Assembly (NCBI GenBank): GCA_947489705.1
Contig: CANLEQ010000016.1
Coordinates: forward strand, 1 to 64,000
From: an uncultured Paracoccaceae bacterium
Lineage (GTDB): Bacteria; Pseudomonadota; Alphaproteobacteria; Rhodobacterales; Rhodobacteraceae
DNA length: 64,000 bases
Direction: 5' to 3'
Shown: positions 8,319 to 16,449 of the stretch, one piece after another
Numbering within the stretch: the stretch's first letter is position 1
How the letters are laid out: the number at the start of each line of letters is the position of its first letter
Notes under the pieces: model-generated
Databases searched by the model: none
Seen by the model: the letters and a program-made list of their open reading frames with translations, nothing else
What the model was told of the DNA's origin: nothing
Program-made: the position numbers and the translations under genes

Positions 8319-9710
8319 TCAGGGTAGCAGGACGGCAGGGAGGGCGGACCAGAGCGGCGACCAGGCGATCGTCGCTGCCAGAAGCAGGGCAAGCGACAGC
8401 CACAGGGTGACCCGTGCGCTGCCGCTCAGGCTTGCGGCTTCGGTTTCGGAGGATCCGAACACCGCGGGGCTCAGAACTCTCAGGTAATAGAACAGCGACA
8501 GCACGGTGTTGGCGACGGCAAGGATCGCCAGCCATGCCAGCCCCGCTTCCAATGCCGCGGTGAAGAGCACCAACTTTCCAAAAAAACCCACCAATGGCGG
8601 AATGCCGACCAACGAGAGGAATGCGACGGCCAGCGCCACCACCGGACCCGGGCGACTACCAAGAAGACCGGCGTAATCGGTAATCGATGTGCGCCCTCGC
8701 AACTCGGCCACCGAAGCGAACGCGACGATGTTGGCGATCCCGTAAACGCCCATGAAGGCGATCAGCGCCGGCAGTGCCTGTGGTGCGAGACCGGCCACCG
8801 CAACGGCCATCAGCGCGTATCCGGTCTGGCTGACTGAGGACCAGCCGAGGAGGCGGCGCACGTCCTCCTGCCAGAGCGCCGAAAGGTTGCCCACCGTCAT
8901 CGTCACCGCCGCCACGAGGGCAACCAGAAGTCCCAGCGCCTCGATTCCGGGCGCCAGAGCCACGACGCGGTAGAGCGCGATGGATCCCGCGATCTTGGGC
9001 ACGACTGTCAGAAAGGCGGCGGCGGGGACGGGCGCGCCCTCGGCGACGTCGGGCACCCATGTATGAGCCGGCACTGCCCCCATCTTGAAGAACAGGCCGG
9101 TCAGGATCAGCGCGAGGCCGGTCAGGGCGAGCGGGCTCTCGGGGATCGAGCCGGACAACTCGGAATAGGCGGTGCTGCCCGCCGTCCCCATGACGAGAAC
9201 GACGCCGATCACCAAAAGCGCATTGGCCAGCGCCCCGACAAGGAAGTACTTCATCCCCGCCTCGAGCGAGATTGCCCAGTCGCGATGATAGGCCGCCAGC
9301 ACGTAGCCGGTGACCGAGGATAAGAGCACCCCGATGACGAGCTCCATCAGGTCCGCCGCCCCCGCCATCGCCATGGCCCCAAGCGCCGAGAACAGGAACA
9401 TCGCGTAGACCTCTCCGTGCCGCCGGTCGCTCGCGAACCAGCGCGGCGACATGCCGATGCACAGCGCCGTCAGCCCCACGATCAGAAGCCGAGCCCAAGC
9501 CGTGGCCCCGTCCAGGGCAAAGGTCCCGGAGAATGTCAGCCGGTAGGCCACGGCCTGCGCATGAGCGATTCCCGCGGCGACCGCCAGTCCGGACAGTGCC
9601 AGCGCGGCGCACCAGCCATGGTGGCGCTGCGCCAGGACCATCGCGAGCAGGAGCACGGTCACCGCCGTCAGCAGCACCGCCAGTTCGGGGGCGAGATCGC
9701 CGATAGGCAT
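8319..9710 (-). CDS. NuoN-like proton-translocating subunit
   Basis: A 463-residue polytopic membrane protein of the antiporter-like family (NuoL/M/N). It has the signature with the channel lysine in LFFKMGAVPAHTWVPDVAEG and the second lysine in VVPKIAGSIALYRVV. By eye alignment, the helix that usually carries the conserved Glu in NuoN (LELQSLALYV type) reads VIGVLLSSVTGYVL here, so that Glu seems replaced by a non-polar residue. The start is two bases after the NuoM-like stop. It is the last gene of the eight-gene complex-I-like operon. The name Nuo is by homology only; no NADH module exists here. Confidence 0.85.
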   Translation of the reverse strand: MPIGDLAPELAVLLTAVTVLLLAMVLAQRHHGWCAALALSGLAVAAGIAHAQAVAYRLTFSGTFALDGATAWARLLIVGLTALCIGMSPRWFASDRRHGEVYAMFLFSALGAMAMAGAADLMELVIGVLLSSVTGYVLAAYHRDWAISLEAGMKYFLVGALANALLVIGVVLVMGTAGSTAYSELSGSIPESPLALTGLALILTGLFFKMGAVPAHTWVPDVAEGAPVPAAAFLTVVPKIAGSIALYRVVALAPGIEALGLLVALVAAVTMTVGNLSALWQEDVRRLLGWSSVSQTGYALMAVAVAGLAPQALPALIAFMGVYGIANIVAFASVAELRGRTSITDYAGLLGSRPGPVVALAVAFLSLVGIPPLVGFFGKLVLFTAALEAGLAWLAILAVANTVLSLFYYLRVLSPAVFGSSETEAASLSGSARVTLWLSLALLLAATIAWSPLWSALPAVLLP

Positions 9711-9711
9711 C

Positions 9712-11184
9712 TCAGCCCCCCGCGCCGGAAACCGGGATCAGCAGGCCCGCGTCGATCAGGCCCAGCAGCCACACGGGCCAGACACCGATCAGGACGATCA
9801 GCGCCAGAAGTGCGGTAAGAAGCGCAACCTCGACGCCGGCGAGGTCGGTAAAGTCGGCACGCTCTTTCGGCAGATCCCCGAAGAACATCTGCCGCAGCAT
9901 CCGCAGGAACAAAGCTGCGGTGATGAGGATCCCCAGAAGGCCTATAGCGGCAAGCCATGGATATACTGCGAAAGCGCCAAGGAAGATGTGCAGCTCGGCC
10001 ACGAACCCCGCCAGCCCCGGCAGGCCCAGCGAGGCGAAAGCCGCCAAAGTAGCCGCCCCCGTCAGACGTGGGGCGGGGCCGGCGAGGCCGCCAAAATTGG
10101 GCAGGTGGTAGTCCGCCGTGCGCTGCCAGACCGCCCCCGCGATCAGGAACAGCGCCCCCGTGATGAGGCCATGCGCGATCATCTCGACCACCGCGCCGGT
10201 CAGGGCGAGCTGCCGCGCCGCCTCGGACCCCAGCGCCGATCCCGCGACCGCGATCCCGAGAACAGTGTAGCCCATATGGTTGACCGAGGTGTAGGCGATG
10301 CGCCGTTTCATGTTGTCCTGCGCGAAGGCAACGATGGACCCCCATAGGATCGAGATCACACCGACGATCCCCAGTGGCAGCGCCCAACGAGCGAAGGTCT
10401 CGGGCATCATCTGGAGCGGGATCCGGATCAGCCCGTAGGTCCCCATCTTCAGCAGCACGCCCGCAAGGATAGCCGAGGCCGGTCCGGGCGCATTCACGTG
10501 TGCGGGCGGAAGCCAGGTGTGAAACGGGAAGATTGGCGTCTTGATGCCGAAACCGATGACGAAGGCCAGGAAGACCAGCCCCGGCACCAGGCCGGCGGCG
10601 GCCAGCGGCGGACTGTCGATCATGGCGCGCATGTCGAAGGTCAACGTCGGCATGTTCAGTGCCAGCACGATGATCCCGATCAGGATCAGCAGGGATCCCG
10701 CAAGCGTGTAGACGAAAAACTTCAGCGCCGCGTGCTGCGCCTCGCCGTGCCCCCACCGGCCGATCAGGAAGTACATGCCGACGAGGCTCAGGTCGAAGAA
10801 GACGTAGAACACGATCAGGTCGAGTGTCACGAACAGTCCGATCGACACGCCTGCGAGGAAGGCCATCCAGGCGTAGTAGGCGCGCGCGTTGTGCAGGTCG
10901 ATCGGCCAAGCGGTGGCGACGACGAACAGAAGCGCGCTCATCAAGGCAAGCGCCAGCGACATGCCGTCCACGCCCACGCGCCACGCGATGCCAAGCTCGG
11001 GCACCCAGGGAACCTCGGCGACGGCGCGAAAGCCTTCTCCGCCACTTATCCATACCACGACCAACGCCAGTAGCGACAGTGCCGCTGCCCCAGTGGCGGT
11101 CCAGCGCGAAACCGTCTCGCCCAGTGGCGCGACGGCCAGGGTCCCCGCAGCGAGAAGGGGGATGAGAATCGCAAATGTCAGCAC
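9712..11184 (-). CDS. NuoM-like proton-translocating subunit
   Basis: A 490-residue antiporter-like subunit starting at a GTG one base after the NuoL-like stop, with GGAGG five bases upstream. An upstream ATG at 11223 would add 13 unrelated residues, so I prefer the GTG. Channel residues: the lysine in FGIKTPIFPFHTWLPPAHVN and the late LLKMGTYGL are present. The helix that normally has Glu (FFWEMMLVPMYF type) reads FYVFFDLSLVGMYFL, that is Asp instead of Glu. About fourteen transmembrane helices are expected. It probably moves protons or another cation as part of the membrane arm. Confidence 0.87.
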   Translation of the reverse strand: MLTFAILIPLLAAGTLAVAPLGETVSRWTATGAAALSLLALVVVWISGGEGFRAVAEVPWVPELGIAWRVGVDGMSLALALMSALLFVVATAWPIDLHNARAYYAWMAFLAGVSIGLFVTLDLIVFYVFFDLSLVGMYFLIGRWGHGEAQHAALKFFVYTLAGSLLILIGIIVLALNMPTLTFDMRAMIDSPPLAAAGLVPGLVFLAFVIGFGIKTPIFPFHTWLPPAHVNAPGPASAILAGVLLKMGTYGLIRIPLQMMPETFARWALPLGIVGVISILWGSIVAFAQDNMKRRIAYTSVNHMGYTVLGIAVAGSALGSEAARQLALTGAVVEMIAHGLITGALFLIAGAVWQRTADYHLPNFGGLAGPAPRLTGAATLAAFASLGLPGLAGFVAELHIFLGAFAVYPWLAAIGLLGILITAALFLRMLRQMFFGDLPKERADFTDLAGVEVALLTALLALIVLIGVWPVWLLGLIDAGLLIPVSGAGG

Positions 11185-11185
11185 G

Positions 11186-13117
11186 TCAGCCTCCGAGGAT
11201 GAGAAGCGCCACGGCCAGCGCAAAACCGGCCATGATGAATGCGTAGTAATGGTGGGCGAGGCCGGTTTGCAGCCGGCGCAGATCGGCGCCCGCCGTGCCT
11301 GCCAAGCGCCCTGAGCCGCCGGGGATCAGATCGCTCAGCCGTTCGCCCAGACCCGCCCCAATTGAAGCGAGGGCCGATGTCCCGGCGACCACTGCGCCAA
11401 TTGCGCCGCGCCACATCCGCCCTGTTCCCTTCGTCGCCCGTTCCGCCGTGCCGGACGCCAGCCCGTCGATGATATCGTCGTCGGCGCGTGACAGGGTGCG
11501 CGAGAGGATCCCGGCCAGCGCTGCCGCACCGCTGGGGATGACATCGATCACGCCGTCATCGAACCGAGCGGCCGCTTGCGCGAGGGCATGGAAGGGACGG
11601 ATTGAGCCGTGCTGATAAAGTGCCGGCAGGCCCAGCCACTCTCGCGCCGGTGCCTCCTGTCCGCTTCTTGCCACGTGAAGCCCGGCGAGGACGCCCAGAG
11701 CCACCGCTGTCAGCGATGCGATCAGCCAAAACCGCGACCCCTGCGGCAGGTCGGCCCCGACCCACGACGCAGCGGCCTCGTGTACCGCAGGCAGCCAGAG
11801 CGCCGACATCAAAAGCGTCGCACCTGATAACAGCGCCAGACCGCCCATCTCGCCGGGGAGTGTCCGCCCATCACGCGTCTCGCCGGTGCCGAAGGCCGCG
11901 ACCGCGACCGCGAAATAGGTTGCGTAGGCGGCGCTAAGTCCTCCGGCGAGGATCGCGCAGGCGGTCCAGAAGACGCCTGCGTGCTCGATGGCCTTGATCA
12001 TTTCCTCCTTGGTCCAGCCACCCGAGAGCGGCGGCACGGAAGCGAGCGACAGTGCCGCGATTGCCGTCAGCGCAGCGGCAAAGGGCACGGTGCGCGCCAG
12101 TCCCATCTCGCGCAGATCAAAGCTGCCCGTCACGCGATGCCGGATGCCAGCAGCGCAAAACAGCGCGGCCTTCGTCGCCGCGTGGACGATCAAATGCAGG
12201 ACCGCGACGCCGGGATAGCCCGCGCCTACGGTCGCGATCATCAGGCCCATCTGGGCCGAGGTCGAGCCTGCCAGCAGCTTCTTGGCATGGGTCTGCCGCA
12301 ACGCCACGACACCGCCGAGGATGGCCGTCCCAAGGCCGACCGCCATCGCCGTCTCGCCGAACCCGGGTGCTGCCGATAGCTGCGGTTGCAACCGCGCAAG
12401 GATGTAGGCCCCTGCCGCCACCATCGTCGCCGAGTGCAGCAGCGCCGAGACCGAGGTCGGTCCGTCCATCGCGCGGAACAGCCACGGCGCGAAGGGCACC
12501 TGGCCGGCCTTGGATACCGCCGCCAGCAGGATACCGAACGCCGCCAGTACCAGCGGACCGCCCTGCAGCGCTCCGAGCGCATCGTAGCTGGCGCTGCCCG
12601 TCGCGGCGAAGGTCGCCATAACGGCGAGGAACAGGCCCAGGTCCCCCGCCCGCGTCAGCACGAACGCGAAGTTGGCCGAGAGCCCCGGTGCCTGCGACCG
12701 CCATTTGTGCCCGATCAGAGCCCAGGAGCATGCGCCGACGATCTCCCACCCGATCAGGAGGGTCACGAGATCGGCGGCAATCACGACGAGTTCCATCCCG
12801 CCGGTGAAGACCAGCATGAGTCCGACCAGGCGCGGTAGTCCCGGTACCTCTTCGTGGGAGGCCGCGAAGATCGTGATGGCGAGCAGGATCGCGGGCACCG
12901 TGATCGCAACGGCTTGGGCGAGCGGGGGCAGGGCTGCCTGCAGCACGAGCGCTTCGGACCACGACGCCCTTCCACTCTCGCCGCCCGCCATGACTGCCAA
13001 CATCACCGTCGCCAAAGCTCCGACCGCGCCAACGGCTCCCACCCGCATGCGGGAGCCGCCCATGGACCAGACGCCGAGGCCCGCCAGGACGGGCAGATAT
13101 GCCAGTGCCCAGATCAC
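11186..13117 (-). CDS. NuoL-like proton-translocating subunit
   Basis: A 643-residue protein, within NuoL length, so it should include the lateral amphipathic helix. The acidic channel residue is in LIGWEIVGACSW. The first lysine is in SKAGQVPFAPWL, followed by the family signature DGPTSVSALLHSATMV. The distal lysine is in HAATKAALFC. All the key charged positions therefore look kept. The C-terminal end (HHYYAFIMAGFALAVALL) matches the final helix of NuoL. It overlaps the NuoK-like stop by four bases. Confidence 0.88.
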   Translation of the reverse strand: MIWALAYLPVLAGLGVWSMGGSRMRVGAVGAVGALATVMLAVMAGGESGRASWSEALVLQAALPPLAQAVAITVPAILLAITIFAASHEEVPGLPRLVGLMLVFTGGMELVVIAADLVTLLIGWEIVGACSWALIGHKWRSQAPGLSANFAFVLTRAGDLGLFLAVMATFAATGSASYDALGALQGGPLVLAAFGILLAAVSKAGQVPFAPWLFRAMDGPTSVSALLHSATMVAAGAYILARLQPQLSAAPGFGETAMAVGLGTAILGGVVALRQTHAKKLLAGSTSAQMGLMIATVGAGYPGVAVLHLIVHAATKAALFCAAGIRHRVTGSFDLREMGLARTVPFAAALTAIAALSLASVPPLSGGWTKEEMIKAIEHAGVFWTACAILAGGLSAAYATYFAVAVAAFGTGETRDGRTLPGEMGGLALLSGATLLMSALWLPAVHEAAASWVGADLPQGSRFWLIASLTAVALGVLAGLHVARSGQEAPAREWLGLPALYQHGSIRPFHALAQAAARFDDGVIDVIPSGAAALAGILSRTLSRADDDIIDGLASGTAERATKGTGRMWRGAIGAVVAGTSALASIGAGLGERLSDLIPGGSGRLAGTAGADLRRLQTGLAHHYYAFIMAGFALAVALLILGG

Positions 13118-13419
13118 TGCTTCAACGTCCCGATGCTCTCGGTCATGTCGGCCTGCCGCTTGCGGTAGACCGCAACGATCAGCGCGAAGCCGATCGCCAT
13201 TTCGATCGCCATCACCGCCATGACGATGATCGCCAGAAGCTGGCCCTCGGGCATGCCGCCAAGGGACAGCGACCAGAAGCCGATGATTGCCAGAAGCGCG
13301 CCGTTCAGCATCAGCTCGAGCCCCATCATCAGCATGACGAAGCTTTGCTGGCTAAGCGCGCCATAGAGCCCGATGCCGATCAGCGCGGCGGCTCCCAGGA
13401 GGATGATGGTCAGGGTCAT
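13114..13419 (-). CDS. NuoK-like subunit
   Basis: A 101-residue protein with three transmembrane helices, the usual NuoK size. Both buried glutamates of NuoK are visible: MGLELMLNGALL (helix 2) and VMAIEMAIGFALIVAVYR (helix 3). The core proton path of this subunit therefore seems preserved. It overlaps its neighbours NuoJ-like and NuoL-like by four bases each. Confidence 0.88.
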   Translation of the reverse strand: MTLTIILLGAAALIGIGLYGALSQQSFVMLMMGLELMLNGALLAIIGFWSLSLGGMPEGQLLAIIVMAVMAIEMAIGFALIVAVYRKRQADMTESIGTLKQ

Positions 13420-14021
13420 CCGTGGCCTCCGTGGTGGTGATGGCCCTCGCCGCCGTTGTCGGGCTTCCGGCCCGCCGGCTCGCCATCCGGAGAGAGGCCG
13501 GGAGGGCGCGAACCCTCATCGGCGTTTCCAAAGCGGCCTTGCCGGGACGACAGGATCACGGCGCCGACCATGGTCGCCAGAAGGGTCACACCCGCCGTCT
13601 CGAAGATCAGCATCGAGGGGCCCAGCAACTCGTGACCCAGTTCGGCCACGACGTCGGCATCCGAGAGAACCGGGTTCGAGGGCGGTGACGACAGCAAGAC
13701 GGCCGCGCCGAGCCCGAGTGCCGCCACGACGCCTGCGCCGATGGAGAAGCGGTGCTGGTGGACCATCGACATGGGATTAAGGCCAGCGGGATTCATCATG
13801 AACATGACCATGAAGATCGCCATGACCATCATTTCAACCGCCATCATGAAGACTGTCGCGACCCCGATGTAAGGGGCCGAGAGAAGCACGCCGATGCCGC
13901 CGACCGCGATGAAGGACAGCATCAGCGAGAAAGATGCGCGCACCATGGAATCGACGCGGAACACGCGCCATCCGGTCCAGACGGTAAAGGCGGCGAGCAG
14001 AGTGACGAGCAGGTCGGTCAT
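13416..14021 (-). CDS. NuoJ-like subunit with His-rich tail
   Basis: A 201-residue protein. I chose MTDLLVTLLAAFTVW at 14021 as start because it overlaps the NuoH-like stop by four bases. Five hydrophobic helices are visible and the segment VFMMAVEMMVMAIFMVMFMM fits the pi-bulge helix region of NuoJ. The protein does not end after the last helix. A polar tail of about 40 residues continues to NGGEGHHHHGGHG, a His-rich end not known for NuoJ, which would lie at the membrane surface and could bind metal. Met content in the third helix is also high. Confidence 0.85.
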   Translation of the reverse strand: MTDLLVTLLAAFTVWTGWRVFRVDSMVRASFSLMLSFIAVGGIGVLLSAPYIGVATVFMMAVEMMVMAIFMVMFMMNPAGLNPMSMVHQHRFSIGAGVVAALGLGAAVLLSSPPSNPVLSDADVVAELGHELLGPSMLIFETAGVTLLATMVGAVILSSRQGRFGNADEGSRPPGLSPDGEPAGRKPDNGGEGHHHHGGHG

Positions 14022-14878
14022 AGCGCGATCACTCCCGATATGGCGAGATGCAGGAAGGACAGCGGCAGAAGTACGACCCAAAGGATCGTCAGCATCCGGC
14101 TTGGCGTGGTGCGTGCAATGCGGCGGCCCAGCCATGCGAACGCCGCCACCAGCGCCGCCGTCTTGATCCAAAGCCATACAGGACCCGGCAGCGCCGGCCC
14201 CAGCGGCCCGCCAAAAAACACCGTCGCCGCAAGCGCGGAGGCCGAGACCAGCATCGCCGCGCGCGCAACCTCCCAAAGGGCGCGGGCCGAACCGCTCTCA
14301 TCGGCCGAGGTGCCGGTGGCGATGTCTGCTGCGTCGGCGAAATCCATCGGCCCTCGCAGCGTCAGCGTCAGCACCACGATGGCGAACAGCGGCAGGCCCA
14401 GCGGCTGGCGGGCCACGTTCCAAATCTCGCGCTGGCTCTCGACGATGGCGAGCAGGGACAGGCTTTCGGCCGGCAGGGCGGCGGCGATCAGGACGAACAT
14501 CGACGGCAGCATGACCGGCAGGGCGATGGCGACGTAGCGGTAGGCGCCGATCAAGGGGAACGGCGCGTTAGGAGCCCAGCCGTGTAGAAACACCGTGACG
14601 ATCGTCAGGGCCTCACAGGTGCCCCAGATGACGATGCCGACCGGGCTGTCGAGCAGCGCGTGGCCGGGGGCGAAGGGCACGACGGAAAGGCCGGCGGCGG
14701 CGAGAGCGAGGTACCAGACGGGTGCAAGGTCGCGATTCAGCCGATCCGGCGCTTCGGTCTCGATCCGTTGCCGCGCGAACTGCCCGGCAAGCTGCGCAAT
14801 CCGCCCGTCCATCGCGACGACGAGTACCGCTCCAAGCCCCAGCGTTCCGAGGACAGCAAGGGCAAGCAGGACGATCAT
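14018..14878 (-). CDS. NuoH-like subunit
   Basis: A 286-residue membrane protein, shorter than the usual 325-345 of NuoH. The quinone-site loop that in NuoH reads PFDLPEAE...EYSG appears as GPMDFADAAD...ADESG, so the acidic character is kept but the exact residues differ. The next helix ends in ATVFFGGP, as in NuoH. The start MIVLLALAVLGTLG at 14878 overlaps the preceding gene by four bases. It would be the connection between the adapter protein and the membrane arm. Confidence 0.84.
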   Translation of the reverse strand: MIVLLALAVLGTLGLGAVLVVAMDGRIAQLAGQFARQRIETEAPDRLNRDLAPVWYLALAAAGLSVVPFAPGHALLDSPVGIVIWGTCEALTIVTVFLHGWAPNAPFPLIGAYRYVAIALPVMLPSMFVLIAAALPAESLSLLAIVESQREIWNVARQPLGLPLFAIVVLTLTLRGPMDFADAADIATGTSADESGSARALWEVARAAMLVSASALAATVFFGGPLGPALPGPVWLWIKTAALVAAFAWLGRRIARTTPSRMLTILWVVLLPLSFLHLAISGVIAL

Positions 14879-15777
14879 GCGGCCTCCGGAATTGGCGCGG
14901 CGCGCAGGATTGATGAGGGGGGGAAGGACGCCAGAACCAGCATCGCCTCGGACCATTCGAGGCCCGGGAGCAGCTCTGACAGGTCTGTCGCGGCGACGGC
15001 GGGACTGTCGCCCGCAAGGAAGGCGGCAAGCCGGTCGCGCGCATTGCCAGCGTCCTTAATCCGCCCCAGATCGCGCGGCACGGCACCGCGGACCCAAAAC
15101 CCGCTAGGGCGGCGCCCACGGATCGACCGGCGGGCCGGCTCGTCCAGACCCAGAAGCGTCAGCATTCGCGCCGCACACAGCTCAGGCGCGTCGGCATCGG
15201 CCGGCTGGGCGAAAGGCGGACTCTGCACCGACGCCGCGACGATCACGTCGCCCTGAAGCGTCACCTCCAGCACCAGCCCTGGCGGCAGCATCGGGGCGAA
15301 GGGGCCGATCCGCGCGGTGTAGCGGTCAAGCTGAAGCCCGTCGCGAATGTCCTCACCGGTCATCGCCATCGTGCGGCCATAGGGCGTGCCGCCCATCATC
15401 CCCTTGCCGCCCTGTCCGTGCGGGCCGACGCCCTTCCACTCGTTGGGCGGCTGGTCGGGCAGGTGGTCGCTCTCGTCGGCCTCGCCCGCGCGAAGGTCGC
15501 GCCACGTCGCCGCGATCCGTTCCGCCACGGCGTCGGCGGTCTCCTCGGCGATCGTCCAGCGCAGCGTCACGCGAGGATGGGGAAGCTGGTCGTGGACCCG
15601 GCTCAGCGCCTCGGCCGCGGTGCCTGGCATGTCGCCCGCAACCAGCAGAATGCCAGCATCGCGCGGCGTCAGCGCCCGACGCAGCCCCTGGCGCGCCAGA
15701 AGCCGCTCCACCGGCGCCTGCCAACCGGGCCCGATCGCGGCAAAGACCGACGCGGGGTCGGGTGAGGAAAGACCCAT
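14875..15777 (-). CDS. NuoB/NuoD-like fusion adapter without Fe-S ligands
   Basis: A 300-residue soluble protein starting at 15777, where ATG overlaps the NuoA-like stop (TGATG). The N-terminal part (about 1-120) resembles NuoB in the segment RDAGILLVAGDMPGTAAEAL but has none of the cluster cysteines. The C-terminal part (about 150-230) resembles the N-terminus of NuoD and group-4 hydrogenase large subunits: GMMGGTPYGRTMAMTGEDIR followed by DGLQLDRY, then IGPFAPMLPPGLVLEVTLQG. It stops before the region where active-site ligands would lie. Only one Cys is present, late in the chain. It may be a structural plug or a gating partner; I do not know its function. Confidence 0.7.
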   Translation of the reverse strand: MGLSSPDPASVFAAIGPGWQAPVERLLARQGLRRALTPRDAGILLVAGDMPGTAAEALSRVHDQLPHPRVTLRWTIAEETADAVAERIAATWRDLRAGEADESDHLPDQPPNEWKGVGPHGQGGKGMMGGTPYGRTMAMTGEDIRDGLQLDRYTARIGPFAPMLPPGLVLEVTLQGDVIVAASVQSPPFAQPADADAPELCAARMLTLLGLDEPARRSIRGRRPSGFWVRGAVPRDLGRIKDAGNARDRLAAFLAGDSPAVAATDLSELLPGLEWSEAMLVLASFPPSSILRAAPIPEAA

Positions 15778-16112
15778 CACTGCCAACGGAACACCCCCTC
15801 GCGCCAGCCATAGAGGATGCCGACCGACAGGATCGCAAGGAACATGCCCATCTCGGCGAGCGCCTTGATGCCTTCCGAGACGAAGACCACGGCCCAAGGA
15901 TACATGAACATCATCTCCATCTCGAAGGCGATGAAGACCAGCGTCATGGTGTAGGGGCGGAAGTGATAGCGTTGCCAGGCATGCGCGTCGGGCGTGCCAC
16001 CGCCCAGGAAGGGAACCGCCTGCGGCGCGGTGGCACCGGCAGGCTGCTGCGTCGCCCGCACGAAAAGCGCGGCAAGACCCGTCCAGCCCAGGATTATGAT
16101 CAAGGTCTGCAA
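15777..16112 (-). CDS. NuoA-like subunit
   Basis: A 111-residue membrane protein with three helices. The segment TMTLVFIAFEMEMMFMYPWA matches NuoA helix 2 with its acidic residues and YPWA ending. The loop between helices 1 and 2 normally holds a Cys (FECG); here it reads FLGGGTPDAHAWQRYHF, without Cys. The only in-frame start is a TTG at 16112 without a clear ribosome site, and a stop lies seven codons upstream, so the 5' end may have been altered. It is the first gene of the operon; a possible MerR-type operator lies upstream at about 16130-16170. Confidence 0.78.
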   Translation of the reverse strand: MQTLIIILGWTGLAALFVRATQQPAGATAPQAVPFLGGGTPDAHAWQRYHFRPYTMTLVFIAFEMEMMFMYPWAVVFVSEGIKALAEMGMFLAILSVGILYGWREGVFRWQ

Positions 16113-16449
16113 ACCGCTGCGCCCTTCTCGCTACTACAGAGCCAAGTGACGGGAGTTGCAGTAGGTTCCGACGCGGTATTCAGGGGCGACAGGAGCGAGA
16201 AACCTTACAGCGCTGGAAGGATGGGTGCGACTATGAACCCGGACGCGGCGCGTCCCTGTCCGGACGACAAGGTCAACCGCGCCAACGACGCAGTTCCGCT
16301 TTCCCCATAGGACACGGCCAGACCCCGCTGCTTCCTCCTTGTCAGGTTTTCAACGTGGGCCGCCACCGCGCAGGACGCCGCCGTCATGACGCGGCCCACA
16401 TCGAAAAACCTCCGACGAAGCAGCCGTTCTACGCCCGCGTGAGTTTCTG

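Noticed and set aside
9668-11053. A 461-codon frame overlapping the NuoM-like gene
   Set aside because: Arg-rich shadow frame without membrane helices; the NuoM-like frame fits the family.
8319-16112. Calling the operon a normal NADH:quinone oxidoreductase
   Set aside because: NuoC, E, F, G and I are absent, the B/D-like protein lacks the Fe-S cysteines, and NuoA lacks its loop Cys.
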